The notes under the pieces: generated by a model
Database searches by the model: none
What the model saw: the letters and a program-made list of their open reading frames with translations, nothing else
What the model was told of the DNA's origin: nothing
Part shown: piece after piece, positions 15,997 to 25,778 of the stretch
How the letters are laid out: each line of letters opens with the position of its first letter
Numbering within the stretch: the first letter of the stretch is position 1
Translations under genes and position numbers: made by a program
Assembly (NCBI GenBank): GCA_030651305.1
Contig: JAUSCI010000074.1
Coordinates: 1 to 62,606 of the forward strand
Length of the DNA stretch: 62,606 nt
Direction of reading: 5' to 3'
From: Sulfuritalea sp.
GTDB lineage: Bacteria; Pseudomonadota; Gammaproteobacteria; Burkholderiales; Rhodocyclaceae

Positions 15997-17634
15997 CTAT
16001 TCGAAGGAAGTGGCCGACCTGGCCTTTTCCCGCAGCACGAATTTCTGGATCTTGCCGGTGGAGGTTTTCGGCAAGGCCTCGAAAATGAAATGCTTGGGCA
16101 CCTTGAAGCGCGCCATACGCTCGCGGCAGAACTCGGTCAACTCTTCCGCCGTGACGCTGGAGCCTTCGCGCACTTCGATGAAGGCGCAGGGCACTTCGCC
16201 CCACTTGGCGTCGGGCGTGGCCACCACCGCCGCGCCCATCACCGCCGGATGGCGATACAGCGTGTCTTCGACCTCGATCGAGGAGATGTTCTCGCCGCCG
16301 GAAATGATGACGTCCTTGCTGCGATCCTTGATCTTGATGTAGCCGTCGGGCTGCATCACGGCCAGATCCCCGGTGTGATACCAGCCGCCGTGAAACGCCT
16401 CCTCCGTCGCCTTCGGGTTCTTCAGGTAGCCCTTCATCACGATGTTGCCGCGAAACATGATTTCGCCCATGGTCTGGTCGTCCCAGGGCACCGGCTGCAT
16501 GGTTTCCGGGTCCATCACGGTAATGCCTTCCTGGCAGTGATAGCGCACGCCCTGGCGGCCGTTGAGGCGCACCTGCTCGTCCAGCGGCAGGGAAAGCCAT
16601 TCCTCGTGCTTGGCGCAGACCGCAGCGGGGCCATAGGTTTCGGTCAAGCCATAGACGTGGGTGATGTCGAAACCGATCTTGCCCATGCCTTCGATCACCG
16701 CGGCCGGCGGTGGCGCGGCGGCAACCAGCGCCGAGACCTTGTGGTTGATCCCCTCCCGCCATGCGGCAGGTGCGTTGACCAACATCGAATGCACAATCGG
16801 CGCACCGCAGTAATGGCTGACCTTGTGCTCGCGAATCGCATCGAGAATCAGCTTGGCGTCGACGCGGCGCAGGCAGACGTTGGTCCCCGAATTGGCCGCC
16901 ACGGTCCACGGGAAGCACCAGCCGTTGCAATGGAACATCGGCAGCGTCCACAGATACACCGACTGCGGCGGCATGCCCCACGAGACGATGTTGGACAAGG
17001 CATTGAGATAGGCGCCACGGTGGTGATAGACCACGCCCTTGGGGTTGCCCGTGGTGCCCGAGGTGTAATTGAGGGATATCGCTTCCCACTCGTCCGCCGG
17101 TGTCTTCCAGGCGTAGTCGGGATGACCGCCGGCCAGCAGGGCTTCATACTCGATGCGGCCGACACGCTCGCCGGGGCCGGTGTACTCCGGATCATCGACA
17201 TCGACGACGACTATCTCGCGCCCCAGTTCGGCGAGGGCCTTCTTCACCATCGGCGAATACTCGCGGTCGGTGATCAGCACCTTGGCTTCGCCGTGGTTGA
17301 GCATGAAGGCAATGGTCTCGGCGTCGAGCCGGGTATTCATCGTGTTGAGCACGGCACCGCACATCGGCACACCGAAATGGCACTCGAACATCTCCGGCGT
17401 GTTGTTGAGCATCACCGCCACCGTATCGCCAGCGCCGACTCCTTGCATGGCCAGCGCCGAAGCCAGGCGCCTGCTGCGCGCGTAGGCCTGACCCCAGGTA
17501 TAACGGCGCTGGCCGTGGATGGTCGCCACGCGCTCGGGATAGATGTAAGCCGAGCGCTCGATGAAGGTCAGCGGCGTCAGCGGAACGTAGTTGGCCGGAT
17601 TCTTGTCCAGTCCGTTGGCATAGGGATTGCTCAT
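15997..17634 (-). CDS. acyl-CoA synthetase (AMP-forming)
   Basis: A 545-residue ANL-superfamily enzyme. The AMP-binding P-loop is LNYTSGTTGNPKGVV, followed by VYGLTETYGP, the hinge YHTGDLAVMQPDGYIKIKDR, and the catalytic Lys motif near the end (PKTSTGKIQKFVLR). It activates a fatty or other carboxylic acid as CoA thioester; length and motifs resemble the AlkK/medium-chain type. The start at 17634 has AGAGAGG 5 nt upstream. It is the last gene after the MCE/Mla-type transport operon (14-bp gap), which hints that imported lipids or fatty acids are its substrate. The substrate range is not deducible. Confidence 0.9.
   Translation of the reverse strand: MSNPYANGLDKNPANYVPLTPLTFIERSAYIYPERVATIHGQRRYTWGQAYARSRRLASALAMQGVGAGDTVAVMLNNTPEMFECHFGVPMCGAVLNTMNTRLDAETIAFMLNHGEAKVLITDREYSPMVKKALAELGREIVVVDVDDPEYTGPGERVGRIEYEALLAGGHPDYAWKTPADEWEAISLNYTSGTTGNPKGVVYHHRGAYLNALSNIVSWGMPPQSVYLWTLPMFHCNGWCFPWTVAANSGTNVCLRRVDAKLILDAIREHKVSHYCGAPIVHSMLVNAPAAWREGINHKVSALVAAAPPPAAVIEGMGKIGFDITHVYGLTETYGPAAVCAKHEEWLSLPLDEQVRLNGRQGVRYHCQEGITVMDPETMQPVPWDDQTMGEIMFRGNIVMKGYLKNPKATEEAFHGGWYHTGDLAVMQPDGYIKIKDRSKDVIISGGENISSIEVEDTLYRHPAVMGAAVVATPDAKWGEVPCAFIEVREGSSVTAEELTEFCRERMARFKVPKHFIFEALPKTSTGKIQKFVLREKARSATSFE
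17418..17442 (-). repeat. possible dispersed 25-bp repeat copy inside the acyl-CoA synthetase
   Basis: About 21 of 25 positions match the family, including the full core. The region encodes GVGAGDTVAVML, a conserved motif of this enzyme family, so the match may be coincidence rather than a true copy. Confidence 0.3.
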
Positions 17635-17647
17635 GGGGTTCCTCTCT

Positions 17648-18265
17648 CTAGCTGCGGCAACGTTCGAGAATAGCAGGCTTCTCGCGGGCAATTTCGTCCA
17701 GCCAGCCTCCCAGCTCATCCGCCAAAGTCTGAACCGCGTCACGCGCCGCCGCCGCGCCACCGCGCGCGACCGCTTCGGGCGCCAGTTTCTGGACAAGGAA
17801 GGCCCGTTTGGACAGTATCTCCGCACCCCGCATGGGCCTCAGCAGCGCGCGCACTTCGAGCACCATCTTGCTGCCTTGCGGATCGTCGAAACGCTGTTCG
17901 AACTCGTCCAGAACCAGTTTCAAACGACATCCGGCGCCGCTGAAATCGGGCTGGCCGAAAACGATGCGGCGCCTGAGGAAACGTTCCAGCAGGTCCGCAG
18001 GCGGAGCCGCCCAGCGACTTTCCGCGTAGCTCTGGCGCCGCAGGGGTTCAGCGTAGGCAAGTCGAAAATGCATCCCTGGCCCCGAAAGCCACGAAGCCGC
18101 CTGCACATCGACCGATGCGATCGGGATGCGCGACCCCGACCACGCCTCTGTCACCTTGGCGGCCAAATTCCCCAGGTCGTACTGCACTGGTTCGGTGGTC
18201 CGCACATTGCCGCCGCATGCCGCCAGCAACACGCCCGCAAGAATTGCGGCTAGCCGCATCATCAT
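17648..18265 (-). CDS. ABC-type transport auxiliary lipoprotein
   Basis: 205 residues with signal peptide and lipobox (GVLLAAC, Cys17). The mature protein matches the ABC-type transport auxiliary component family (PqiC/LetC-like; YDLG near the start of the mature part, then ASVDVQAASWLSGPGMHFRL). It probably sits in the outer membrane and completes the MCE transport path. The GGAGGAG site and ATG overlap the stop of the MCE gene upstream, showing translational coupling. Confidence 0.82.
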   Translation of the reverse strand: MMMRLAAILAGVLLAACGGNVRTTEPVQYDLGNLAAKVTEAWSGSRIPIASVDVQAASWLSGPGMHFRLAYAEPLRRQSYAESRWAAPPADLLERFLRRRIVFGQPDFSGAGCRLKLVLDEFEQRFDDPQGSKMVLEVRALLRPMRGAEILSKRAFLVQKLAPEAVARGGAAAARDAVQTLADELGGWLDEIAREKPAILERCRS

Positions 18266-19209
18266 CGCTCTCCTCCCTGTTTGACCGGTGCCGCAAAGCC
18301 GGCCTCGCCGGGGCCCGGGGCTGCCGCACCGCGGCCGAAAAGCAGCATCTGCGGATTGTTTTCAAGGCCGTCCAGCACGCGCGACAACTGACGTGAATTG
18401 GTCGCCAACTCGTTCATCAGGGCAGTGGCGCGCGGCAGCGTCGCCGTCGCCAGTTCATCGCCGGCGTTGCCCGCAAGCTGGTCGAAGCGCCGCGACAGGA
18501 GGTTCATCGATTTCACCAGTTCGCGCATTTCGGCGGTCAACGGCGCGCTCTCTCCCGCCGTCTTTTCGACATGCGCCAGAATCCGCCGCAAGCTGCGCAT
18601 GTTGCTTTCGGAAAGCGCTTCGCGCGCCGACGCCAGGATTTTCGGCAGGTCACGCAGTCCATCCGAAGCAGCTGCCAGATTCTCCAGAGTGCGCGACAGA
18701 TTCTGCACATTCTTCTCATCCAGCACCCTGGTCAGGCGCAAGGATGCCGTGCTGATCTGGTTCACGATTTCGCCCGCCTTCTCGTCCAGCGTGTCGAACA
18801 CGGTTGGCCGCAGTGCAATGCGGGGCATCTCGCCGCCCTTCCCCACCAGTAGCTCGCTCGAAGAACCATCATCATCGATCTGCACGTACGCCAGGCCGGT
18901 AACGCCCTGATAGCCGAGCCGGGCAGTGCTTCCCCGCGTCAGCCTGAAGCGGCTGTCGATGTTCACGCGCACCAGGATCACTCGCGGATCGGCGTCGTCC
19001 GGCTCGATGGCGCTCACCTTGCCGGCGCGAATGCCACGATAGCGCACCTGCGCCTGGACGTTGAGACCGGTCACGTTACGTCGCGTTTCCAGGACATAGG
19101 TCGTCGTCGACTCGCTGCTCTGCCCCAGCCACCAGATGCCGGCGGCGGCGGCAAAGCCGAGAAGAATGGTGAATATGCCGGCAGCCAGTGCGTGAGATCT
19201 GTTTTCCAT
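18262..19209 (-). CDS. MlaD/MCE-domain substrate-binding protein
   Basis: 315 residues with one N-terminal membrane helix (about 8-30, ending GIWWLGQ) and one MCE domain of about 90 residues (TYVLETRRNVTGLNVQAQVR, then GYQGVTGLAYVQID). A long helical tail follows with repeated LxxLxxxL spacing, as in proteins that span the periplasm. It should form a hexameric ring binding lipids in the periplasm. The gene lies between the ATPase and the auxiliary lipoprotein with spacing of a few bases or overlap. Confidence 0.9.
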   Translation of the reverse strand: MENRSHALAAGIFTILLGFAAAAGIWWLGQSSESTTTYVLETRRNVTGLNVQAQVRYRGIRAGKVSAIEPDDADPRVILVRVNIDSRFRLTRGSTARLGYQGVTGLAYVQIDDDGSSSELLVGKGGEMPRIALRPTVFDTLDEKAGEIVNQISTASLRLTRVLDEKNVQNLSRTLENLAAASDGLRDLPKILASAREALSESNMRSLRRILAHVEKTAGESAPLTAEMRELVKSMNLLSRRFDQLAGNAGDELATATLPRATALMNELATNSRQLSRVLDGLENNPQMLLFGRGAAAPGPGEAGFAAPVKQGGER

Positions 19210-19214
19210 GGTCT

Positions 19215-20018
19215 TTAGTAGGGCGCTGCCATGAGGCCTGAATTCTTCAGGGCCCGCACACTGCGCTCGGAAAGGAAGAAATTGCGAATGAAAGGATGAT
19301 CAAGCTGCATGATTTCTTCGATCGTGCCATAGGCCAGTATGCGCTGCTCGGCGAGCACGGCGACACGCGTGGACAGCGCCGCCAGTGTATCGAGATCGTG
19401 CGTGACCAGCATGACGGTGAGACCGAGTTCCTCACCCAGCATGCGGATCAGGCGCACGAAACTGTCGGAACGATCCGGATCGAGGCCGGCGGTCGGCTCG
19501 TCGAGCAGCAGCAGCTCCGGTTCAAGCGCCAGCGCGCGCGCCAGCGCAACCCGCTTGACCATGCCGCCGGAAAGCTCTGCCGGCATCAACCTGCCATGGC
19601 GCGGCAGCAATTCGACCATGGACAGCTTGAGCATGACCAGATCGTGAATGGCGTCCTCGTCGTAGCGCTTCAATTCGCGCAAGGGAAAAGCGATGTTGTC
19701 GAAGACGTTGAATGCCGAAAACAGCGCTCCCTGCTGGAACAGCACGCCGAAGCGCTGCCGCAGGTCGCGTTCGCGCGCGACGCCGCCGCCGAACAAGGGC
19801 TCGCCGAAAACTTCTATGCTGCCGCTGTCGGGCAGCAGCAAGCCGACGACCATGCGCAACAGGGTGGTCTTGCCGCTGCCGGAACCGCCCACCAGCGAAA
19901 CCAGTTCGCCGCGCTGAATGTCGAGATCGAGCTGGCGATGGATCCACACATCGCCGAAGCGGGTGCAGAGATCACGAATGCGGATGACGGGGGTCGTCGC
20001 CATGTTTGTCGAACTCAT
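19215..20018 (-). CDS. ABC transporter ATP-binding protein, MlaF type
   Basis: 267 residues. Walker A is GGSGSGKTT, the signature LSGGMVKR, Walker B LLLLDEPTAGLDP, and the H-loop His is in LVTHDLD. The QQGALFSAFNVFDNIAFPLRE segment is typical of MlaF ATPases that pair with YrbE/MlaE permeases. I used the ATG at 20018, which overlaps the permease stop by 4 nt (ATGA); the longer frame is an overlap shadow of the permease. It energises phospholipid or other lipid movement between the membranes. Confidence 0.92.
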   Translation of the reverse strand: MSSTNMATTPVIRIRDLCTRFGDVWIHRQLDLDIQRGELVSLVGGSGSGKTTLLRMVVGLLLPDSGSIEVFGEPLFGGGVARERDLRQRFGVLFQQGALFSAFNVFDNIAFPLRELKRYDEDAIHDLVMLKLSMVELLPRHGRLMPAELSGGMVKRVALARALALEPELLLLDEPTAGLDPDRSDSFVRLIRMLGEELGLTVMLVTHDLDTLAALSTRVAVLAEQRILAYGTIEEIMQLDHPFIRNFFLSERSVRALKNSGLMAAPY

Positions 20019-21133
20019 AGCGGCAAACCGATGTGGCGCGTGGCGATGGCGAACACGGCATCGATCACGATCACTACCGTTATTGCCGAGACCACCGACG
20101 CCGTCGTATTGATCGACAGGCTTTCCGTGTTGGGCCGCACCCTGAGGCCGAAGTGGCAGGCAATCAGTGCGACGAACATGCCGAATACCGTTCCCTTGAC
20201 CAGACCAATCCACAGATTGGACGCCGGTACTACACGCGGCAGGGTCTGGAAGAAGAACCCATAGGAAATGTCGAGTTGCAACTGCGCCGACACCATGCCG
20301 CCGATCAGGGCTATCGCCGTGGCCCACAATACCAGCAGCGGCATGGCGATGGTCAGCGCCACCACTTTGGGGAATACCAGCCGTAACCCGCGCGGAACAC
20401 CCATGGTCGCCAGCGCATCGACTTCTTCGGTAACGCGCATCACGCCCAGTTGCGCCGTCATGGCCGAACCGGAACGTCCGGCAACCAGAATCGCCACCAG
20501 AACCGGCCCGAGTTCGCGCACAAGACCAAGGCCGATGATATTCACGATAAATACATCCGCGCCGAACTGTTTGAGCTGCAAGGCGGATAGATAGGAAAGC
20601 ACGACACCGATGAGAAAGCCAACCAGGGCCGTGACGGGCATTGCGCGCACGCCGCTCTTGTACAGATTTGCCGAAATTTCGCGTCGCGGCAGATCGGCCG
20701 GATAGCGCAGGACATGCACCAGGTTCAGGCCGAATTGGCCAACCAGGGCAATGAAGTCGACGAGATGGCGGCCGATACCGATCACCGCCGCACCGATGAT
20801 CATCGCGCCGCGCAGGGGTGAGATAGGCACGGTCGGCGCCCGCGGCTCGTGGTCGGCGGTATCGATGCGTTCAAAGATCCGCCAATGCTCGGGTTTGATC
20901 GACAACTGAAGGGGAAGGGTGCGGCCCCAGGCGCGCCAGAGCAGGATGGCGCCGGCACTGTCGATTGCCTCGATATCCATGCAGTCCCAACTGCTGGCCG
21001 CATCGGCCACCCGGCTCAGTTCTGCCGACAGGCCCGTCACCCGCTGCGACGTGGTCGCCAGCGTCCAACGCCCGGAAAGCCTGACCAGGCGCCCGCCTTC
21101 GCGAACGATCACTTCAATGCGCGCGACAGACAT
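20015..21133 (-). CDS. MlaE-type ABC permease with N-terminal STAS domain
   Basis: 372 residues. The first 95 or so form a STAS-like domain (VRLSGRWTLATTSQRV ... MDIEAIDSAGAILLWRAW), so MlaB and MlaE functions are fused in one chain. Residues 110-370 are the permease (GLVRELGPVLVAILVAGRSGS is the MlaE signature). It is the first gene of the four-gene transport operon. This STAS-permease fusion with an auxiliary lipoprotein differs from the canonical mlaFEDCB operon of E. coli. Confidence 0.9.
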   Translation of the reverse strand: MSVARIEVIVREGGRLVRLSGRWTLATTSQRVTGLSAELSRVADAASSWDCMDIEAIDSAGAILLWRAWGRTLPLQLSIKPEHWRIFERIDTADHEPRAPTVPISPLRGAMIIGAAVIGIGRHLVDFIALVGQFGLNLVHVLRYPADLPRREISANLYKSGVRAMPVTALVGFLIGVVLSYLSALQLKQFGADVFIVNIIGLGLVRELGPVLVAILVAGRSGSAMTAQLGVMRVTEEVDALATMGVPRGLRLVFPKVVALTIAMPLLVLWATAIALIGGMVSAQLQLDISYGFFFQTLPRVVPASNLWIGLVKGTVFGMFVALIACHFGLRVRPNTESLSINTTASVVSAITVVIVIDAVFAIATRHIGLPL

Positions 21134-21181
21134 CGGGCAAAGATCGGCAGGTTGAGAGGGAATTGATCATAGCTACGCGGC

Positions 21182-22666
21182 TCAGGCATCGCGATCGATC
21201 CGCAGTTCGCTGCCGATGCCTGCCCATTGCTGCGCCTCATCCTCCAGCGTCGCGGCGGTGAGCGGCAGCGCCTCCAGTCCGCAGTCGCCCAGTCTCAGTT
21301 GAAATCCGTGGCGGGTGAGTCCGGCGGAAATCGGCGGCAAGGGCTGGTCGTCGCGCGATCGATGCAGCACGACGGCGGTCCGCAGGCAAAGGATCAAGGT
21401 CCATTCCGGAGCTTCCCCGCGCAGGGGCTGGGCTCGCTCCAGCTTGCCGCGATGCGCCAGCACCAGTCGCGACAAACGCGCCTGATCGCGCCGGGAAAAG
21501 CCCGGCATGTCGGCATTGCCGATGATGTAGGCGCTGTGCTTGTGATAGCTCGAGTGCGCCACGGAAATCCCGACCTCATGCAAACGGGCGGCCCAGACCA
21601 GGAACTGCGCATCCGGATGTTCCGTCTCGCCGCTCCCGGGAACGATCTGGTTGAACAAGTCGAGCGCGGTATGAGCGACGCGCGACGCCTGCCGCCGGTC
21701 AACTTCGTAGCGCTGCATGAAGCGATTCACCGTCGCTTCGCGCAAGTCGTCATGGTGATAGCGACCGAGCTGGTCATACAGCACGCCAAGGCGCAGGGCG
21801 CCTTCGGAAAAAGCCATGCGCTCCAGGCCGAATTCCTTGAACACGGCAGACATAATCGCCAGACCGCCGGGCAGCACCGGAATGCGGTCGGCGCGCAAGC
21901 CCTGCAGCCGCATGCGCGAGGCCTCGCCGGCATGCAGGAGTTCGTCGCGCAACTTGTCCAGCCCGTCGCGGGTCAAGCCGTTATCGGAAAAGCCGTTCAA
22001 CTCAAGCAGATCGACGATGGCCTTGGCCGTGCCCGATGAGCCGATGGCCTCGTCCCAGCCTGTCTCGCGGTAGGCGTGAACTATGGTCTGCAACTCGCGC
22101 CGCGCCGCCAGCTCCGCTTCCTTGAATGCACGCTTGTCGACGCGGCCGTCCGGAAAGAAGCGCAGGCTGTAGCTGACGCAGCCCATGTAGAGCGACTCCA
22201 GCTGGATCGGATCGATGTTCTGGCCGATGATGAATTCGGTGGAGCCACCGCCAATATCGACCACCAGTTGGCGCGTTTGCGGATTGGCCAGGGTGTGGGC
22301 AACGCCGAGATAGATCAGACGCGCCTCTTCACGCCCGGCAATCACTTCGATGGGAAACCCCAGGGCGACCTCGGCCTTTTCGAGGAACTCCCCGGCGTTC
22401 TTCGCCACCCGCAAGGTATTGGTCGCCACCGCGCGCACCGCCCCCGGATCGAAGTCCCGCAGGCGTTCGCCAAAGCGCGACAACGCCTCTACGCCGCGTT
22501 GCTGGGCCGCGGCATCAAGCCGCTTGTCGGGCGCCAGGCCCGCAGCCAGTCGCACCGATTCCTTGAGCCCGTCGAGCGGGTAGATCTGATTGGCCACAAT
22601 CCGCCCCACCTGGAGGCGAAAGCTGTTGGAGCCGAGATCAACGGCGGCGATCAGGTCGTAGGCCAT
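21182..22666 (-). CDS. ppx: exopolyphosphatase (Ppx/GppA family)
   Basis: 494 residues. The phosphate-binding motifs of the ASKHA fold are present: AAVDLGSNSFRL at the N-terminus and VDIGGGSTEFI near residue 144, followed by the C-terminal HD-like helical domain (RLHEVGISVAHSSYHKHSAYI). It hydrolyses polyphosphate from the ends, or pppGpp. The ATG at 22666 gives the standard N-terminus; a TTG eight codons earlier is possible but adds residues not expected. It is divergent from ppk1 over a spacer of 96 bp, so synthesis and breakdown of polyphosphate are controlled together. Confidence 0.93.
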   Translation of the reverse strand: MAYDLIAAVDLGSNSFRLQVGRIVANQIYPLDGLKESVRLAAGLAPDKRLDAAAQQRGVEALSRFGERLRDFDPGAVRAVATNTLRVAKNAGEFLEKAEVALGFPIEVIAGREEARLIYLGVAHTLANPQTRQLVVDIGGGSTEFIIGQNIDPIQLESLYMGCVSYSLRFFPDGRVDKRAFKEAELAARRELQTIVHAYRETGWDEAIGSSGTAKAIVDLLELNGFSDNGLTRDGLDKLRDELLHAGEASRMRLQGLRADRIPVLPGGLAIMSAVFKEFGLERMAFSEGALRLGVLYDQLGRYHHDDLREATVNRFMQRYEVDRRQASRVAHTALDLFNQIVPGSGETEHPDAQFLVWAARLHEVGISVAHSSYHKHSAYIIGNADMPGFSRRDQARLSRLVLAHRGKLERAQPLRGEAPEWTLILCLRTAVVLHRSRDDQPLPPISAGLTRHGFQLRLGDCGLEALPLTAATLEDEAQQWAGIGSELRIDRDA

Positions 22667-22762
22667 AATTGATTCTACCTGCTGCCCCAAGTTTGAATCG
22701 TGTCATGATGCGGCAATGAAATTGACACATAATTATCCGGTTCGAATCGCCTGAAAACCATC

Positions 22763-24847
22763 ATGTCATCCCCGCGCCGATTTCCCAACGAGCAGTTCCT
22801 CAACCGCGAACTTTCACTGCTTGCCTTTAACCGGCGTGTTCTCGCCCAGGCCGCCGACAGCCGGGTGCCCTTGCTGGAGCGCCTGCGTTTTCTGTGCATC
22901 GTCTCCTCCAACCTCGACGAATTCTTCGAGATCCGCGTCGCCGGACTCAAGGAGCAAATCAAGCTCGGCAGCCATGCCGCCGCCGCCGACGGCATGCCGC
23001 CGCTGGACGTTTTCCGCCGCGTCAGGGATCAGGCGCACCTGCTGATCGCCGAACAATACGCGCTGCTGAACGACGTAATACTCCCGGCACTGGAAAAGGA
23101 GGGCATCGCCTTCTTCCGGCGCAGCCTGTGGAACGATGCCCAGCGAGCATGGATACGCGAGTTCTTCTTCAGGGAAGTGATGCCGGTGCTGACGCCGATC
23201 GGACTCGATCCCTCGCACCCTTTCCCGCGCGTGCTGAACAAGAGTCTCAACTTTGCCATTGAACTGGAAGGCACCGACGCTTTCGGCCGCAGTTCGGGCG
23301 CCGCCATCGTTCAGGCGCCGCGCGCACTGCCGCGAGTGATCCAACTGCCGAAGGAACTTTGCGGGGTTGACTACGGTTTCGTGTTCCTGTCGTCGGTGGT
23401 CCACGCATACGTCGGCGAACTGTTCGCCGGCATGAACGTTCTCGGCTGCCACCAGTTCCGCGTCACGCGCAATTCGGACCTGTTTGTCGATGACGAGGAA
23501 GTCAAGAACCTGCGCATCGCGTTGCAGGGCGAACTTCCGCAACGCCACTTTGGCGATGCCGTGCGCCTGGAAGTCGCCGACAACTGTTCGGAAGTCATGA
23601 CCGACTTTCTGCTGCTGCAGTTCGGTCTGGAGCGCGGCGACCTGTACCGCGTGCCGGGCATCGTCAATCTGGTGCGCCTGATGTCGGTACCCGACCAGGT
23701 GGATCGCCCCGACTTGATGTATGAACCATTCCAGCCCGGCCTGCCCAAGGTGCTGACCAAGCGCTACGACATTTTTTCCAGCATTCGCAAGCATGACATC
23801 CTGATGCATCACCCGTTTCAGTCCTTCACCCCGGTCATCCAGTTCCTGCAGCAGGCAGCCGATGACCCGCAGGTAGTGGCGATCAAGATGACCGTGTATC
23901 GCACCGGGACCGACTCGGTGCTCATGGAACATCTGCTGCGCGCCGCGGAGAAGGGCAAGGAAGTCACGGTCGTGGTCGAGTTGATGGCGCGCTTCGAGGA
24001 GGAAGCCAACCTGTCCATCGCCGCACGCCTGGAAGAGGTCGGTGCCCATGTGGTCTATGGCGTGGTCGGCTACAAGACCCACGCCAAGATGCTCATGGTA
24101 TTGCGGCGCGAAGAGCAGGGCTACCGCCGCTACATACACCTCGGCACCGGCAACTACCACCCGCGCACCACACGCTTCTACACGGACTTCGGCCTGCTGA
24201 CGGCCAACCCGGAGATCGGCAGCGACGTCAACGAGGTATTCAAGCAGTTGACCGGCCTGGGCAAGGCCAGCGCACTCAAGCACCTGTGGCAGGCGCCCTT
24301 CTCGCTCCACTCGAAAATACTGGGCGCGATCCGCGCCGAGACCGAGGCGGCCAATGCCGGCAAGCCGGCGCGCATCATCGCCAAAATGAACTCCCTGCTC
24401 GAACCGGAGACCATTGCCGCCTTATACGAGGCCAGCGCGGCCGGGGTCACCGTCGACCTGATCGTCCGCGGCGCATGTTCGCTGCGCCCGGGAGTAAAAG
24501 GCCTCTCGGAAAACATCCGGGTGCGCTCGGTGATCGGACGCTTCCTCGAGCATCACCGGATCTTTTATTTCCATGCCAACGGCAAGCAGAACATCTACCT
24601 TTCCAGCGCCGACTGGATGGAGCGCAATTTTTTCCGCCGCATCGAAATCAGTTTCCCGGTGCTGGAACCCAAACTAAAGCGGCGGGTGCTCAAGGAAGGG
24701 CTCAAGCCCTATCTCGCCGACAACAGCCAAGCCTGGGAAATGAATGGCAACGGCGAATTCCGCATAAAAGCAACGCAACGCGCCCGCATCTGCGCCCAGG
24801 AACTCCTGATGGCCGACATGGGCGTCGGCGCCATCAGCGTAACGTAA
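22763..24847 (+). CDS. ppk1: polyphosphate kinase 1
   Basis: 694 residues, normal length for PPK1. The N-terminal domain begins FLNRELSLLAFNRRVL. The first phospholipase D-like domain carries the THAKMLMVLRREE region with the autophosphorylated His, and the adjacent HLGTGNYHPRTTRFYTDFGLLT is a PPK hallmark. The second has FYFHANGKQNIYLSSADWM near the end. It makes polyphosphate from ATP reversibly. It is divergent from ppx and overlaps the S49 peptidase gene tail to tail by 14 bp. Clear identification. Confidence 0.97.
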   Translation: MSSPRRFPNEQFLNRELSLLAFNRRVLAQAADSRVPLLERLRFLCIVSSNLDEFFEIRVAGLKEQIKLGSHAAAADGMPPLDVFRRVRDQAHLLIAEQYALLNDVILPALEKEGIAFFRRSLWNDAQRAWIREFFFREVMPVLTPIGLDPSHPFPRVLNKSLNFAIELEGTDAFGRSSGAAIVQAPRALPRVIQLPKELCGVDYGFVFLSSVVHAYVGELFAGMNVLGCHQFRVTRNSDLFVDDEEVKNLRIALQGELPQRHFGDAVRLEVADNCSEVMTDFLLLQFGLERGDLYRVPGIVNLVRLMSVPDQVDRPDLMYEPFQPGLPKVLTKRYDIFSSIRKHDILMHHPFQSFTPVIQFLQQAADDPQVVAIKMTVYRTGTDSVLMEHLLRAAEKGKEVTVVVELMARFEEEANLSIAARLEEVGAHVVYGVVGYKTHAKMLMVLRREEQGYRRYIHLGTGNYHPRTTRFYTDFGLLTANPEIGSDVNEVFKQLTGLGKASALKHLWQAPFSLHSKILGAIRAETEAANAGKPARIIAKMNSLLEPETIAALYEASAAGVTVDLIVRGACSLRPGVKGLSENIRVRSVIGRFLEHHRIFYFHANGKQNIYLSSADWMERNFFRRIEISFPVLEPKLKRRVLKEGLKPYLADNSQAWEMNGNGEFRIKATQRARICAQELLMADMGVGAISVT

Positions 24848-25778
24848 AGCCCGTCAGGACATTCGCCATGCTCTCGGCCATGTCCGCGCCGAACTGCTTG
24901 GCAAACTTCTCGGCAAAATTCTGCTTGACGGTGAAATCACGCACATCACTGGCCTTGAAAACATCACGGGCGACGCTGTCGACCGTGCCGTAGCCATCGG
25001 CCAGGCCCAGTTCGATGCTCCTGGCACCGCTCCACATCAGGCCGGAAAACATGTCGGGTGTTTCCTTGAGCCGCTTGCCGCGGCCTTTTCGCACCACGTC
25101 GATGAATTGCCCGTGAACTTCGCTGAGCATTTGTTTTGCATGATCCTTGTGCTGTTCATTTTGCGGCGAAAAGGGATCAAGAAAACCCTTGCTCTCCCCG
25201 GCAGTCAGCAACCTCCGCTCGACGCCGAGCTTTACCATGGTGCCGGTAATACCAAAACCGTCCATCAGCACGCCGATGGAACCGACGATACTGGCCTTGT
25301 CCACAAAGATCTTGTCCGCCGCCGCCGCAACATAGTAGCCGCCTGAAGCGCAGACATCCTCGACGACGACGTGAAGCGGAATCTCCGGATGCGCGGCACG
25401 CAGGCGCCGCATTTCGTCGTTGATGATCCCCGACTGCACCGGGCTGCCACCCGGGCTGTTGATGCGCAGGATCACGCCCGCCGTATGCTTGTCTTCGAAG
25501 GCGGCCTGCAAGCCGCTGATGACATGCTCGGCATTGGCGTCACCCTTGGCCTTGATGACGCCATTCAAGCTCACCAGGGCCGTGAATTTGGCGCCGTCGG
25601 CAACCTTGTCGGCCTGGCCCCAGTCGACCAGCAAACCAAGAATCACCGCCAGATAGCCGAACCCGAGCAACTTGAAAAAAATACCCCAGCGACGACCGCG
25701 CCTCTGCTCGGCGAGCGCCTCCAACGCCAGTTTTTCAAGTACCTTGCGTTCCCACTGCACATCATTGCTATCCGACAC
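24834..25778 (-). CDS. S49-family membrane peptidase (SppA-like)
   Basis: About 314 residues from the GTG at 25778 (AGGAAGG upstream; a TTG at 25796 is the alternative). One membrane helix follows a basic stretch (IFFKLLGFGYLAVILGLLV). The catalytic Ser is in EDVCASGGYYVAAAAD and the catalytic Lys region is FVDKASIVGSIGVL, the classical Ser-Lys arrangement of signal peptide peptidase A. The short form has one peptidase domain. It probably degrades cleaved signal peptides in the membrane. The start overlaps the 3' end of the Rieske gene, in a run of overlapping genes with the HAD phosphatase and rluC. Confidence 0.88.
   Translation of the reverse strand: MSDSNDVQWERKVLEKLALEALAEQRRGRRWGIFFKLLGFGYLAVILGLLVDWGQADKVADGAKFTALVSLNGVIKAKGDANAEHVISGLQAAFEDKHTAGVILRINSPGGSPVQSGIINDEMRRLRAAHPEIPLHVVVEDVCASGGYYVAAAADKIFVDKASIVGSIGVLMDGFGITGTMVKLGVERRLLTAGESKGFLDPFSPQNEQHKDHAKQMLSEVHGQFIDVVRKGRGKRLKETPDMFSGLMWSGARSIELGLADGYGTVDSVARDVFKASDVRDFTVKQNFAEKFAKQFGADMAESMANVLTGFTLR

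Noticed and set aside
22667-22762. Pho box between ppx and ppk1
   Set aside because: TGTCAT occurs once with a poor second half; not enough for a call.
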